DNA of 24,700 nucleotides from a virus: positions 1 to 24,700 of IMG/VR virus record IMGVR_UViG_3300024185_000040; one strand, 5' to 3'. The position numbers and the translations under genes were made by a program. The notes under the pieces were generated by a model. It was not told where the DNA came from. It ran no database searches and worked only from the letters and a program-made list of their open reading frames with translations. Shown one piece after another: positions 5,093 to 13,292 of this stretch (within the stretch, counting starts at the first letter, position 1; every line of letters starts with the position of its first letter).

Positions 5093-5856
5093 TAGATTGT
5101 TATCCCCCACTTGTCAGCAAGGTAGGTTTCGACTGCTTCTCTGTCTGCGGTTGATAGCTCGCTGTCATACACGATAATTTCGCAGACGTCTCCATTATAG
5201 TTTCCACCTGTGCCAGACTCGCCCACAACATATGATGCGCTCCTGTCAGAAAACGAACCATCTGTGCCACTTGTGCGTGTCACACTAGCTCCATCCAACC
5301 ACATGGATACAGCAGCGTATAGGTCGCCTGTCGCCGATTGGGTTAGGCTGATAATGCTTGCAGACGTTGTGGAGGCAGGTGTTGAGCTAACCCATTTTAA
5401 GGTATTTACCCTATATCCGACTTCAACACTGACAGCTCCACCTTGCCCCGCTGATGCGCCAGAGTTAGTATATAAGCAAAACGGGAAATCATTGCCAGTC
5501 ACGTCTGCCGCCACTACAACAAACACAGTCTTGTCGTCTGTCTGCCTCGCTGTGAGATCAGAAGCACCAAGCAACTCATCACCGCCACCATCAAAGTCTA
5601 TTGTGTCTAACCCATTCACCTCCGACACCCTGCGATCGGGTCGAAAGCTACTATTAGTCTGTATCGCATGATTAGCGTTTCCGCTCTTATCTTCCCATCG
5701 TGCCACTTTAGCGTCATCTGCTGGGGTGCTACCTCCTGTGGTTGCGTCAAACAAGGTGCTTGAATCGCTTGCATCCAGCCAAAGATCCAAGCCAGCGATG
5801 TCGGTTGGGTCGGTGAAACCAGCACCAGCGAAGCGATATGGGTTAATTATATTCAT
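5092..5856 (-). CDS. LamG/concanavalin A-like adhesin, putative tail-fibre or tail-tip lectin
   Basis: A 254-residue protein. After a short N-terminus (MNIINPYRFAGAGFTDPTDI) comes a LamG-like beta-sandwich, recognisable by GLDLWLDASDSSTLFD, WEDKSGNANHAIQ, NGLDTIDFDGGGDELLGAS, DKTVFVVVAA, and a C-terminal GDVCEIIVYDSEL - REAVETYLADKWGI. This 'WLDA(S/A)D - W.DKSGN - YL..KWGI' chain is common in LamG/Laminin_G_3 proteins of Verrucomicrobiota, Planctomycetota and marine phages. These domains usually bind glycans, so a receptor-binding accessory of the tail is likely. It starts immediately after the upstream stop and ends in a TAATG overlap with DUF1353. Confidence 0.8.
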   Translation of the reverse strand: MNIINPYRFAGAGFTDPTDIAGLDLWLDASDSSTLFDATTGGSTPADDAKVARWEDKSGNANHAIQTNSSFRPDRRVSEVNGLDTIDFDGGGDELLGASDLTARQTDDKTVFVVVAADVTGNDFPFCLYTNSGASAGQGGAVSVEVGYRVNTLKWVSSTPASTTSASIISLTQSATGDLYAAVSMWLDGASVTRTSGTDGSFSDRSASYVVGESGTGGNYNGDVCEIIVYDSELSTADREAVETYLADKWGITI

Positions 5857-6348
5857 TTAGCTGTGAAAGAGATTGTAACAATGTAAACCATACGCCACAG
5901 CGTCAGCGCGGAACTGCGTCACGGTGAGCGGATGAGATACGCCAAAGCAATCTTTAATCGCCACCATGTCGCCGTCTGCCATGCCTGCCTCATTCAGCAA
6001 TGTCATCATGTTGGAGAACGCTGCTTGTGATTGCAAGTCTGTCGCCATCTTAATGCCTCCGTCTGTCTCATAATGCTCTGGTGTGCGTGCGTCAATCTCA
6101 GCCTGTGTGAGTGCTGTCACGCTCCAGCCTTGCGTCGCTGTGCCTGCCTGCGCGTCGTAGACGATAGCAGCTTTCTCAAGCTTCTCCGTCCATTGGTCGA
6201 ATGTTGGCTTGTCTGCCCGCACCTCCTCAAGAAGCGCAACGTCTGCGTCTAGCTCCGGTGGTGTGCTTACCCCGTCAGCCGTGGGCCATGGTCGCCCTGT
6301 GGCGATAACTGTCTGCGTTGCTGTGTTGTAATATGTGTATCTTGCCAT
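5857..6348 (-). CDS. Tail-fibre-associated protein (unrecognised)
   Basis: A 163-residue protein beginning MARYTYYNTATQTVIATGRP, an N-terminus reminiscent of tail-fibre assembly and adaptor proteins. The middle is helical and acidic. The end (AIKDCFGVSHPLTVTQFRAD - AYGLHCYNLFHS) resembles the C-terminal segment of DUF4376-like fibre-associated proteins, but only loosely. It lies four bases after the second fibre gene and adjoins the LamG gene. It may be a fibre chaperone or a small structural component; no firm family. Confidence 0.6.
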   Translation of the reverse strand: MARYTYYNTATQTVIATGRPWPTADGVSTPPELDADVALLEEVRADKPTFDQWTEKLEKAAIVYDAQAGTATQGWSVTALTQAEIDARTPEHYETDGGIKMATDLQSQAAFSNMMTLLNEAGMADGDMVAIKDCFGVSHPLTVTQFRADAVAYGLHCYNLFHS

Positions 6349-6352
6349 GATT

Positions 6353-8575
6353 CTATGCTGTAATGTCGCCGATGAGATAAACTTTCAAGCCGTTAGCTGT
6401 GCCGTCGTCGATGCTGTCAACGTCGATGGTTAGCGCGTCGCCCTTTGTAAGCTGGTAGTTGCTCGCCGCGCCTGTGAAGGTGCTTGTCTCGGCGTTGTTC
6501 GCACCTGCGCTGATTGAGACAACTGCGTTGAGTATTGTCACGCCCTCGTCTTCAACGTCGATAGTGATTGCGCTTGTGCCACCTGCTGTGCCAACGCTGG
6601 CATACACTCGCTTCACGTTCATGCTCACAGGCATATCCGTGGCGATCTTTTGCCCTGTGGTCAATGCGCTTGTCTCGTCTGATAGTGCGAAGCCCATGAC
6701 GCTCTGAACGCCTAAGTTGGTTCGTGCTGTTGCTGCGTCGCTTGCTCCTGTGCCTCCGTTTGCAACTGGCAAGTCTCCAGTTACCTCGCTGGTTAAGTCA
6801 ACATCATGCAGTGTGAGCTGTTGGTTAGCGTTCTTTGTGATGTAGTTTGGAGATCCTGCAAGAGTAACTGCATCGTGATCTCTGTCACCAACATCTACGC
6901 CGTCAACTGTGCCTGTTACTGTGATGTCGCCTGCAACCTCGAGGCTTACATTGTTTATGAGTTTTAAAGCATCCCCTGTCTGGCGTGAAACTATTGTGTT
7001 TGTTCCATCAACAACAACGGCGGTTTCGATTAAACCATCTTCTGTGCCATTCGTAACATCCGATGTCTTGCCTGTAATCTTGGCATACAACTGATTGCCA
7101 CCAGTATCATTTTTGCCGTCAAATCTAATTTGCCCAAGGTAGTCTCCATCTGCAGGAGATGCGCTATCTCTCTTAAGAGACAATTCTGGAGATGCACCCG
7201 AACCAGTATCTAAGCTACAAATCTGGGTGTTGCCCTCAACATAAAAATCAGTGCCACTCCACGTAAAGTTTGCATCACCCTCAATCGTTCCGTCACCAGT
7301 CCAGACACCAACTTGGTTGTCCACTGGTGTGCCGACTTTGGTGACGTCACCACCGCCTGGTCCTCCGCCTGTTGATGCCTCCCATGCTGCATTGCCAGCG
7401 CCGTCTGATGTGAGAACGTATCCATCCACGCTTGCCTCTGCGTCTATGTCGCTGGCTGTGTGCGTGTGTGCCGTTGGCGTGCGTGCGTCGCTTGAGCTGT
7501 CGAGTGTTGCATCGCCCACAATGGCGTTGAGCTCTGCCAGCGTGTCGATGTCTGCCGATTGCAGTGCTGAGTTTGCCAGCGTGCCCTGTGCTGACGTTGC
7601 GTAGTCTGTTGCATCTGTGGTCGCCGCTGTGCCAAGTCCGAGGTTGGTGCGTGCTGTTGGGATGTCTGCTAAGTCGGAAAGGTTGGCTGTGCTGAGTAAG
7701 TCACCTGTGCCCGATACAGTTGAAGGTGCCCACTCTGTGCCGTTCCACGTTGGAATCTGCCCAACTGCTGCACCGCTCTGATTGATGTGATCCAAGTCAA
7801 TGGTGGCGTATCCTGGCAATGGTGTGGTGCTTGGCACTGTGTCCGGAATCACATCTTGTGATACTGTGACAGACACTTGCAGAACTGTCTCGCCGGCAAC
7901 GTCAGCCGTCGTCCAGCGAACGATCTCCATGGTTGCCTCGACGCTTGTCTCACCGTCCAGCAATGTCAGAATCTCCTCAACGTGTAAATCAAGCGTGCCT
8001 GTCTTGCCTACTCTGCTGGTGATGTTGTCAAGGTTGACGGTAATCGCGCCAACGTCTGCAAGCGATGATGCAAACTCAACATTGAAGTCTGTCGAGCTTC
8101 CTGTGATTGATACGCTGTCGGCTGTGATGCTGGCTAGTCCCTCAAGTTCGCATTTGATCGTGTCCAGCGATGCGTCAAGCGCGATGCTGTTCGTTGTCTC
8201 GCCTGCGATAGTCAGCGTATAGTTGCCAGCAAGTGCGTCAAGTATCTGCACACGCTGAAGCTCGTTGGTCGTGTTAAGCACGCCAGCGCGAATCTCTGTG
8301 ATTGTTGCGCTTGCGCTTGCTAAGTCGTCGGTCAGCTCAATGTATGCGCTTGGTGTTGCGTCTGCCAAGCTACCAACGCCAACGCGTATGCTTTGCCCTG
8401 TAAGCGTGACAGCACGCCAAGGGTTGTCAGCGTCGTTATGGTTCGGCTCAACCAGTTGCACGTTGACCGTTGGTTGGTCGCCGAATACTGGTGCAGGTGG
8501 CGCGCCAGCTTCGGTGCTGTCAAAGCCCGCAACAAGTCTGCGGTTCTCGATGTCGATTATAAGGTTATAGTCCAT
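6353..8575 (-). CDS. Tail fibre / receptor-binding protein, paralogue 2
   Basis: A 740-residue protein. Residues 1-70 (MDYNLIIDIENRRLVAGF; FGDQPTVNVQLVEPN; LTGQSIRVGVG) and about 75-255 (ELQRVQILDALAGNYTLTIA; VSITGSSTDFNVEFASSL; DVIPDTVPSTTPLPGYATID) align with the same segments of the 9314-11806 product. The middle has fibre-type repeats such as NLSDLADIPTARTNLGL and ARTNLGVQSV, typical of phage tail-fibre shafts. The C-terminus (ITIDVEDEGVTILNAVVSIS to VYLIGDITA) is unlike the paralogue's and is probably the receptor-binding tip. It starts in a TAATG overlap with the glycosyltransferase gene. No intramolecular chaperone domain is seen. Confidence 0.85.
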   Translation of the reverse strand: MDYNLIIDIENRRLVAGFDSTEAGAPPAPVFGDQPTVNVQLVEPNHNDADNPWRAVTLTGQSIRVGVGSLADATPSAYIELTDDLASASATITEIRAGVLNTTNELQRVQILDALAGNYTLTIAGETTNSIALDASLDTIKCELEGLASITADSVSITGSSTDFNVEFASSLADVGAITVNLDNITSRVGKTGTLDLHVEEILTLLDGETSVEATMEIVRWTTADVAGETVLQVSVTVSQDVIPDTVPSTTPLPGYATIDLDHINQSGAAVGQIPTWNGTEWAPSTVSGTGDLLSTANLSDLADIPTARTNLGLGTAATTDATDYATSAQGTLANSALQSADIDTLAELNAIVGDATLDSSSDARTPTAHTHTASDIDAEASVDGYVLTSDGAGNAAWEASTGGGPGGGDVTKVGTPVDNQVGVWTGDGTIEGDANFTWSGTDFYVEGNTQICSLDTGSGASPELSLKRDSASPADGDYLGQIRFDGKNDTGGNQLYAKITGKTSDVTNGTEDGLIETAVVVDGTNTIVSRQTGDALKLINNVSLEVAGDITVTGTVDGVDVGDRDHDAVTLAGSPNYITKNANQQLTLHDVDLTSEVTGDLPVANGGTGASDAATARTNLGVQSVMGFALSDETSALTTGQKIATDMPVSMNVKRVYASVGTAGGTSAITIDVEDEGVTILNAVVSISAGANNAETSTFTGAASNYQLTKGDALTIDVDSIDDGTANGLKVYLIGDITA

Positions 8576-9312
8576 TAGGTTGTTAAGAGTTTTTGACGGT
8601 ATTCAGCCACGTTTTCAAGGATTTGTCTGGAAGATTTTTTCATATATGCCTCACCCTTTTCCCGCAATTTGTGAAGGGCGCCCCATGTGTTGCACCTGTA
8701 TGTTGTGGCCTTGCGTTGCAAATAATGAAACTTGCCCCTCGAAGCCAACATTCCACGCAGAGCTGAGTCGCCCCATGCCATATCAAAGAACCATTGTGGC
8801 ATTGGGAACACGTCATCCTTTTTGAAGACGATGCTTGAGTTGGCTGCAAATGAGGGTGTTGTTATGACGTCATCACCATGCCAGTCTTTTTGTGTGCGAC
8901 AGTAGTTGCTCTCGAATCGTTTGTCAAAATACCCATGATACTCAATTTCTGCTTGTGTCACACTTGCAGAATAGCCCTTGTTTTTTTCAAGGAACGAAAC
9001 TTGATCTTGCAACTTGTGTTTACAGTTCCAAAAGTCATCGCCGTCCATTAGTGCTATGTATTCACCTTTAGCCAATGCCAATGATCTGGAAAGGTTGTGC
9101 TTGCCTCCAATTCTCTTGCTGGAGTATGCAACACGGATATTGTCGTAAAATTTGGCATATTGCAGAGCACCGTCCAGCGTTCTGTCATCGCTCACATCGA
9201 CACCAATCACAATCTCGTATTTGAAATTGGTTTTTTGCGCAAGTGCAGAGTCTATCGCGTCAGCCAGCCAACGCTGGTGATTATAGGCGATGATGACGAT
9301 GCTGGCTTTCAT
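8575..9312 (-). CDS. Family 2 (GT-A) glycosyltransferase
   Basis: The ATG at 9312, one base after the fibre stop (TAA-G-ATG), gives 245 residues. The N-terminus MKASIVIIAYNHQRWLADAI and the metal/nucleotide-binding motif MDGDDFW (DxD near residues 90-93) with GEYIALMDGDDFW define a GT2 fold. Later features are WFFDMAWGDSALRGMLASRG and an acceptor-side region with Cys/Arg. It transfers a sugar from a nucleotide-sugar to an unknown acceptor. Position between two tail-fibre genes, with 1-base spacing and a TAATG overlap, ties its expression to them. It may modify phage fibres or the host surface (serotype conversion). No membrane span is seen, so it is cytoplasmic. Confidence 0.9.
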   Translation of the reverse strand: MKASIVIIAYNHQRWLADAIDSALAQKTNFKYEIVIGVDVSDDRTLDGALQYAKFYDNIRVAYSSKRIGGKHNLSRSLALAKGEYIALMDGDDFWNCKHKLQDQVSFLEKNKGYSASVTQAEIEYHGYFDKRFESNYCRTQKDWHGDDVITTPSFAANSSIVFKKDDVFPMPQWFFDMAWGDSALRGMLASRGKFHYLQRKATTYRCNTWGALHKLREKGEAYMKKSSRQILENVAEYRQKLLTT

Positions 9313-9313
9313 C

Positions 9314-11806
9314 TTAGTAGTATTCTGTTGCGTTAGTGGTTTGAACTGTTTGAACACTTGCGACCCAGTTGATGTTCTCGCCCGTGTTACCGACCGCTTG
9401 TAGTCTTAGGCTTGTGCCTGTTGCTGATATAGTGACGTTCCATGCGGCATCGTCTTCATGTATTGCGGTAACTGTTGAAGCAAGCAACAATATGCCATTG
9501 GCGTCTTCATACTCAACTAAGCCCTCGATCTTATACCCAGCGCAGTCTTGTGTGGTGCCTCTGCGTGCAACCACTGTGCCAGTAAATGCCCATGTAGTGT
9601 CTGCTGACATTGTCATCTCTGCACTTGCCCCGTCAAGCGTCATGGTGACTGGTGTTGTGCTTGTTGTCTGGCATCGTAGAACGTAGCTGGCTGCTTGAGC
9701 GTCGCCCGCGGTAGAAAAATTGCCGTTGCGCTGAATGGTGGAGTTTGTGGTGCTTACAACGTCACCGGTGCCATTGGGTGATAGTTCCAGATTGTTATTG
9801 GATAGCGTCACAATAGCGTTACCGTTCGTGTCTAGGTCACCTCCTAGCTGTGGCGTGGTGTCGTTAATAACATCACCGCCAGCAACTGCCTGCCATGAGC
9901 AAGTGCCATCGCCGTCTTCACGTAAATACTTTGTGCCACCAGTCTCACCTGTGGAAAGAATGGCTGTGCCTTCTGGTGTGCCGCTTGGAGCGGCTACCCA
10001 TGAGCAAGTATTGTCACCATCGGCTTGCAGTAGCTTGCCGACTGTTTCACCTGTTGAAAGAATCGCTGTGCCCTCTGGTGTGCCTCCACCGCTCAAGTCT
10101 GCGATGCTTTGAGCTGTTACCGTCTTGAGGTTGTCACTGTCGTCAACGTCTTGCACTAGCACCTTGTCTGTGCCCGCTACGGTGACGCCCGTGAGAGTAG
10201 CTCCGTCAAGAGCTGCTGTGACGTTGGTTTCATCTGTTACATCTGCAAGGGCTTCGATGCCGTCAAGCTTCGTCTCGTCAGCATCAGTGAACGCATTGGT
10301 GTCTGCGTTCGCTTCGTATGCCACCTTGATGCTAGCGTTGTCTAAATCCTTATTCACGACCGTCCAGTCGGCATCAGTGGCTGGGCTGTCTGTCTCTGCG
10401 ATGATAACGTCGCCAATCTCGAGGGCTGTTGTCCAGTATGATGCGGCACCAGAGCCGGCAACGGTGACAGTGTAAGTGTCGCCAGTCTCGGCTGTGCCAC
10501 TTGGGTCGGCACTTGCGTCGTATGCACCTTTGTATTCCATCACACTGCCAAGCCCGCTGATCTGTGTGTCAACGTATGCTTTGACAGATTGCTGGCTTGC
10601 CACCTTCTCAGCGTCGTTGGATGCCATTGTGTCGTCATCGAGGAACCAGGCATTACCCACCAGGCTGGTGTCAGCGTTGAGCGTTGTGGCTGTGCCTAAG
10701 TCGGTAATATCGCTCTCTGTGTGCGTGTGTGATGCTGCCGCGTATGATGGGAATGGTGTGGCACTTGCTGGCGTGTCTGGAATCACATCCTGCCTGCAGG
10801 TGATATTGCCTTGATAAACTGTGTCGCTGGTGCTGTTGCCTGTGTTGTATTTTACAATCTCAAGCGTCGCTGTCGTGCTTGATGCGCCTCCTAAGAGCTC
10901 AAGAAACTGATTGGTGTTGAGGTCAATGCTTCCAGTCTTGCCGATGGCTCCTGTGAGGTTGGCAACGTCAATCGTTGCTGTGCCTACGTTGCCCAAGCTG
11001 GATGCAAATTGTATGGTGAAATCTAAGCTTGAACCAGTCACTGTCACGTTGCCTGCACCGATGCCTGTGATGCCCTCGATGGCTGTGGTGATGTCTGCAA
11101 GTGATGCGTCAACTGCGATGGCTGAGCTTGTGTTGCCTCCGATTGTGATTGCCCACGTGCCAAGGTAAGGATCGCCGTCGATCTCTACGCGTTGAAGCTC
11201 GCTGGTGGTGTCTGTCACGCCGTCTCGGACGACTGTCACCGTGGCTGATGGTGCAGCGATGTCTGTGGTAAGCTCAACATATGCGGCGTTGTCAACCTCA
11301 AGAGTTATCACCTGCACCTCGTTGGTGCTTCCATCGCCCGTGGTGGCTTCGTAGATGTATGCACTGGATGCGGGGAACAGACTGTCAGTCGTTGCTGTGA
11401 TAATTGCTTGATCGCCTGTGCTGTCGAATGTTACTTGATAGCCAGCTGATACTTGTGAAACAGTGCAACCACCAGCCGTCACCATTGATGCTAATGCGTT
11501 GAGTGCTGTGTCAACCTCTGCCGCTGTGGCGTTGTAGTTGAGTGCTGTCGTCGTGTCACCGCTGAAGGTAAGTGTAAATGTTCCGCTTGTAGGGTCGCCA
11601 CCTGGGTTGCCTATTGCCACACGGATGCTGGAGCCTGTCAAATCAACGTAGCGCCAAGGCAGGTCGACACCCTCATCATTGCTCTCAACGAATCGCACGT
11701 TGATGTCTGGCGTGTCACCAAAGACAGCAGATTCTGGCGTGCTTGTGCGCGTGCTTAAAAAGCTCGAAACTAGGCGCTTGTTCTCAACGTCAACAATGTA
11801 GTCCAT
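9314..11806 (-). CDS. Tail fibre / receptor-binding protein, paralogue 1
   Basis: An 830-residue fibre. Its N-terminus MDYIVDVENKRLVSSF matches paralogue 2. An insert of about 110 residues (SGTFTLTFSGDTTTALNYNA; GGCTVSQVSAGYQVTFDSTG) is absent from paralogue 2. A second similar beta repeat follows (GTWAITIGGNTSSAIAVDAS; VTVTGSSLDFTIQFASSL). The shaft has AYVDTQISGLGSVMEYKGAY, SPATDADWTVVNKDL, and a tandem 34-residue repeat beginning GTPEGTAILSTGET. The C-terminal domain (VEYEDANGILLLASTVTAIH to NWVASVQTVQTTNATEYY) is probably the tip. The leader contains the late element at 11810-11829, four bases from the ATG. Confidence 0.85.
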   Translation of the reverse strand: MDYIVDVENKRLVSSFLSTRTSTPESAVFGDTPDINVRFVESNDEGVDLPWRYVDLTGSSIRVAIGNPGGDPTSGTFTLTFSGDTTTALNYNATAAEVDTALNALASMVTAGGCTVSQVSAGYQVTFDSTGDQAIITATTDSLFPASSAYIYEATTGDGSTNEVQVITLEVDNAAYVELTTDIAAPSATVTVVRDGVTDTTSELQRVEIDGDPYLGTWAITIGGNTSSAIAVDASLADITTAIEGITGIGAGNVTVTGSSLDFTIQFASSLGNVGTATIDVANLTGAIGKTGSIDLNTNQFLELLGGASSTTATLEIVKYNTGNSTSDTVYQGNITCRQDVIPDTPASATPFPSYAAASHTHTESDITDLGTATTLNADTSLVGNAWFLDDDTMASNDAEKVASQQSVKAYVDTQISGLGSVMEYKGAYDASADPSGTAETGDTYTVTVAGSGAASYWTTALEIGDVIIAETDSPATDADWTVVNKDLDNASIKVAYEANADTNAFTDADETKLDGIEALADVTDETNVTAALDGATLTGVTVAGTDKVLVQDVDDSDNLKTVTAQSIADLSGGGTPEGTAILSTGETVGKLLQADGDNTCSWVAAPSGTPEGTAILSTGETGGTKYLREDGDGTCSWQAVAGGDVINDTTPQLGGDLDTNGNAIVTLSNNNLELSPNGTGDVVSTTNSTIQRNGNFSTAGDAQAASYVLRCQTTSTTPVTMTLDGASAEMTMSADTTWAFTGTVVARRGTTQDCAGYKIEGLVEYEDANGILLLASTVTAIHEDDAAWNVTISATGTSLRLQAVGNTGENINWVASVQTVQTTNATEYY

Positions 11807-11809
11807 ACA

Positions 11810-11829
11810 TTAATTATGGCGATTTCAAC
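11810..11829 (-). promoter_or_regulatory. Late intergenic element, copy B (before tail fibre 1)
   Basis: On the minus strand this reads GTTGAAATCGCCATAATTAA, 19 of 20 bases identical to copy A at 20937-20956. It ends four bases before the fibre ATG at 11806. If TTGAAA were a -35 box, a -10 box at 17-bp spacing would fall inside the gene, so an RNA-level signal or a non-canonical promoter is more likely here. Confidence 0.5.
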
Positions 11830-11839
11830 CATTCAAAAA

Positions 11840-12664
11840 TTAATACGTCCACGACTCAATGCCGTCTATTTGTGACGCAGCGGAAATACTGATGCTTTCT
11901 CCATTTTGCCCGGTAGCAGTTGCATTCAAGGTGCTGGCATCAGCGGATCGTGTCCCATTGCCAATCGCAACCGCTTCGCATATTACTGGATATTCATCGC
12001 TGTTCGTGGTGTTCGTCAGCGTAGTGATTGCGATATCATAGTCTGAGGATGGATTCGTCCATGGGGCACTGCGGTCAGCATCTTCGTAACCACCAATACA
12101 CACAGATGTGAAATTTCCCGTGCCAGCCCCTGCCTCTGCACCTACGGGCGCAAATCTTGCATTTGCGGATTGAATATAGCCAAGCCCATAACCGATGAAC
12201 TCGTCATCGAGATACATTGCCTCGAAGTCGCTCAAGTGTATAACCGTGCCAATAGTGGCGGGCCCAATAAAAAATCCACTATCTGGGTCGGATTTGAGTC
12301 GCTTAAAAGAAACCCTGCAAACCCGCTTTTTGGGTTGAATATCATCACCCTCCCAATCATCACCCCCCTTGTATATTAAATCCGTGACGATTCGCTGATA
12401 GTTGTTTGCAGGTTCTTCTGTGTCCGTGGCGGTAATAGTAGATGCACCTTTGATGGTGTGCCAGTTGTAATGCAAATCAAACATTCGCGTCCTAGAGATT
12501 CTAATGGATTCGTTTCTTTGATCTTCGGTTGGTGTTCCACTGTCTTTGTTGATCGTGCCGAGTGTTGTCCAAATGTGGAAATCATCAACATCAACGCGCG
12601 GCAAGCACCGAACGAGACCAGATCCGCGTCTAGCTATCGCAGTGAATGGTTGAGCTGTTGGCAT
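11840..12664 (-). CDS. Unrecognised tail protein, 274 residues
   Basis: The start is the ATG in a TAATG overlap with the upstream gene (12664); a longer frame from 12706 would overlap it by 43 bases. The product begins MPTAQPFTAIARRGSGLVRC, continues with DVDDFHIWTTLGTINKDSG, and has a Gly/Ala/Thr-rich C-terminal third ending IDGIESWTY. It contains no signal peptide or membrane span and looks beta-rich. Its place directly before the fibres and after two other unrecognised tail genes suggests a baseplate or tail-tip structural role. I do not recognise the family. Confidence 0.6.
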   Translation of the reverse strand: MPTAQPFTAIARRGSGLVRCLPRVDVDDFHIWTTLGTINKDSGTPTEDQRNESIRISRTRMFDLHYNWHTIKGASTITATDTEEPANNYQRIVTDLIYKGGDDWEGDDIQPKKRVCRVSFKRLKSDPDSGFFIGPATIGTVIHLSDFEAMYLDDEFIGYGLGYIQSANARFAPVGAEAGAGTGNFTSVCIGGYEDADRSAPWTNPSSDYDIAITTLTNTTNSDEYPVICEAVAIGNGTRSADASTLNATATGQNGESISISAASQIDGIESWTY

Positions 12665-13290
12665 TAATGAGGAGTGAATGTTGTTAAGTCTTGCCCGTTG
12701 TAGCATATTGGAACAACAACCAGATGAGATGTTGCCATTTGTTGAACTTCTAGCGTGGAGTCGTCCTTGTCTACGATCTTCGCCAACGGATAAAATGTCG
12801 CGGTAACAACTGCAGGGTCACCTGTTTCTTCTGTTGCCTCCCAGTCGGCGAAATCAACGCCAGCTGGTTGCACTGTAAACTTAATCGTGGCAGGGTTTCC
12901 GTCTGCTGCGTATGTGTATTTGATGCACACGACATCATTCACATCCACGGGGCTGTTCTGCCCGACGGCTTGAGCGACACCATCCACGACCTGTGTGTCG
13001 AATGCTATCTCATTGACAGATAATAATCCGTCAAAGATGCGCCCCTCGAGTATGCGTGCAGTGTAATTGCCTGCATCACTTGACAGGGAAACGCGCCAGG
13101 GGTGGGTTGTGCCTGCCTTGCTCCTGCGCCTGCGCTTTGGCGTGTGTATCGCGCCGCTTGGTGTCTGTATGATGCCGGTGGTAAGCGCTTGCCTCGGTGA
13201 TCGTTTGGCGACCTCCAGCTCTACGTCTGCAAATGATCCAAGGCGAAGACCTTGAAGCGGTGAGTTTCCGTTGTATTTTTTACTAGGCAT
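12664..13290 (-). CDS. Unrecognised tail-tip-position protein, 208 residues
   Basis: Begins MPSKKYNGNSPLQGLRLGSF. A strongly basic stretch (HTPKRRRRSKAGTTHPWRVS, about residues 49-68) is followed by a beta-rich body (NEIAFDTQVVDGVAQAVGQ; IKYTYAADGNPATIKFTVQP) and a short tail ending TFTPH. It is separated from the upstream gene by two bases and overlaps the next by TAATG. No family is recognised. Position after the tape measure and two genes before the fibres suits a distal-tail or hub component. Confidence 0.6.
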   Translation of the reverse strand: MPSKKYNGNSPLQGLRLGSFADVELEVAKRSPRQALTTGIIQTPSGAIHTPKRRRRSKAGTTHPWRVSLSSDAGNYTARILEGRIFDGLLSVNEIAFDTQVVDGVAQAVGQNSPVDVNDVVCIKYTYAADGNPATIKFTVQPAGVDFADWEATEETGDPAVVTATFYPLAKIVDKDDSTLEVQQMATSHLVVVPICYNGQDLTTFTPH

Positions 13291-13292
13291 TT

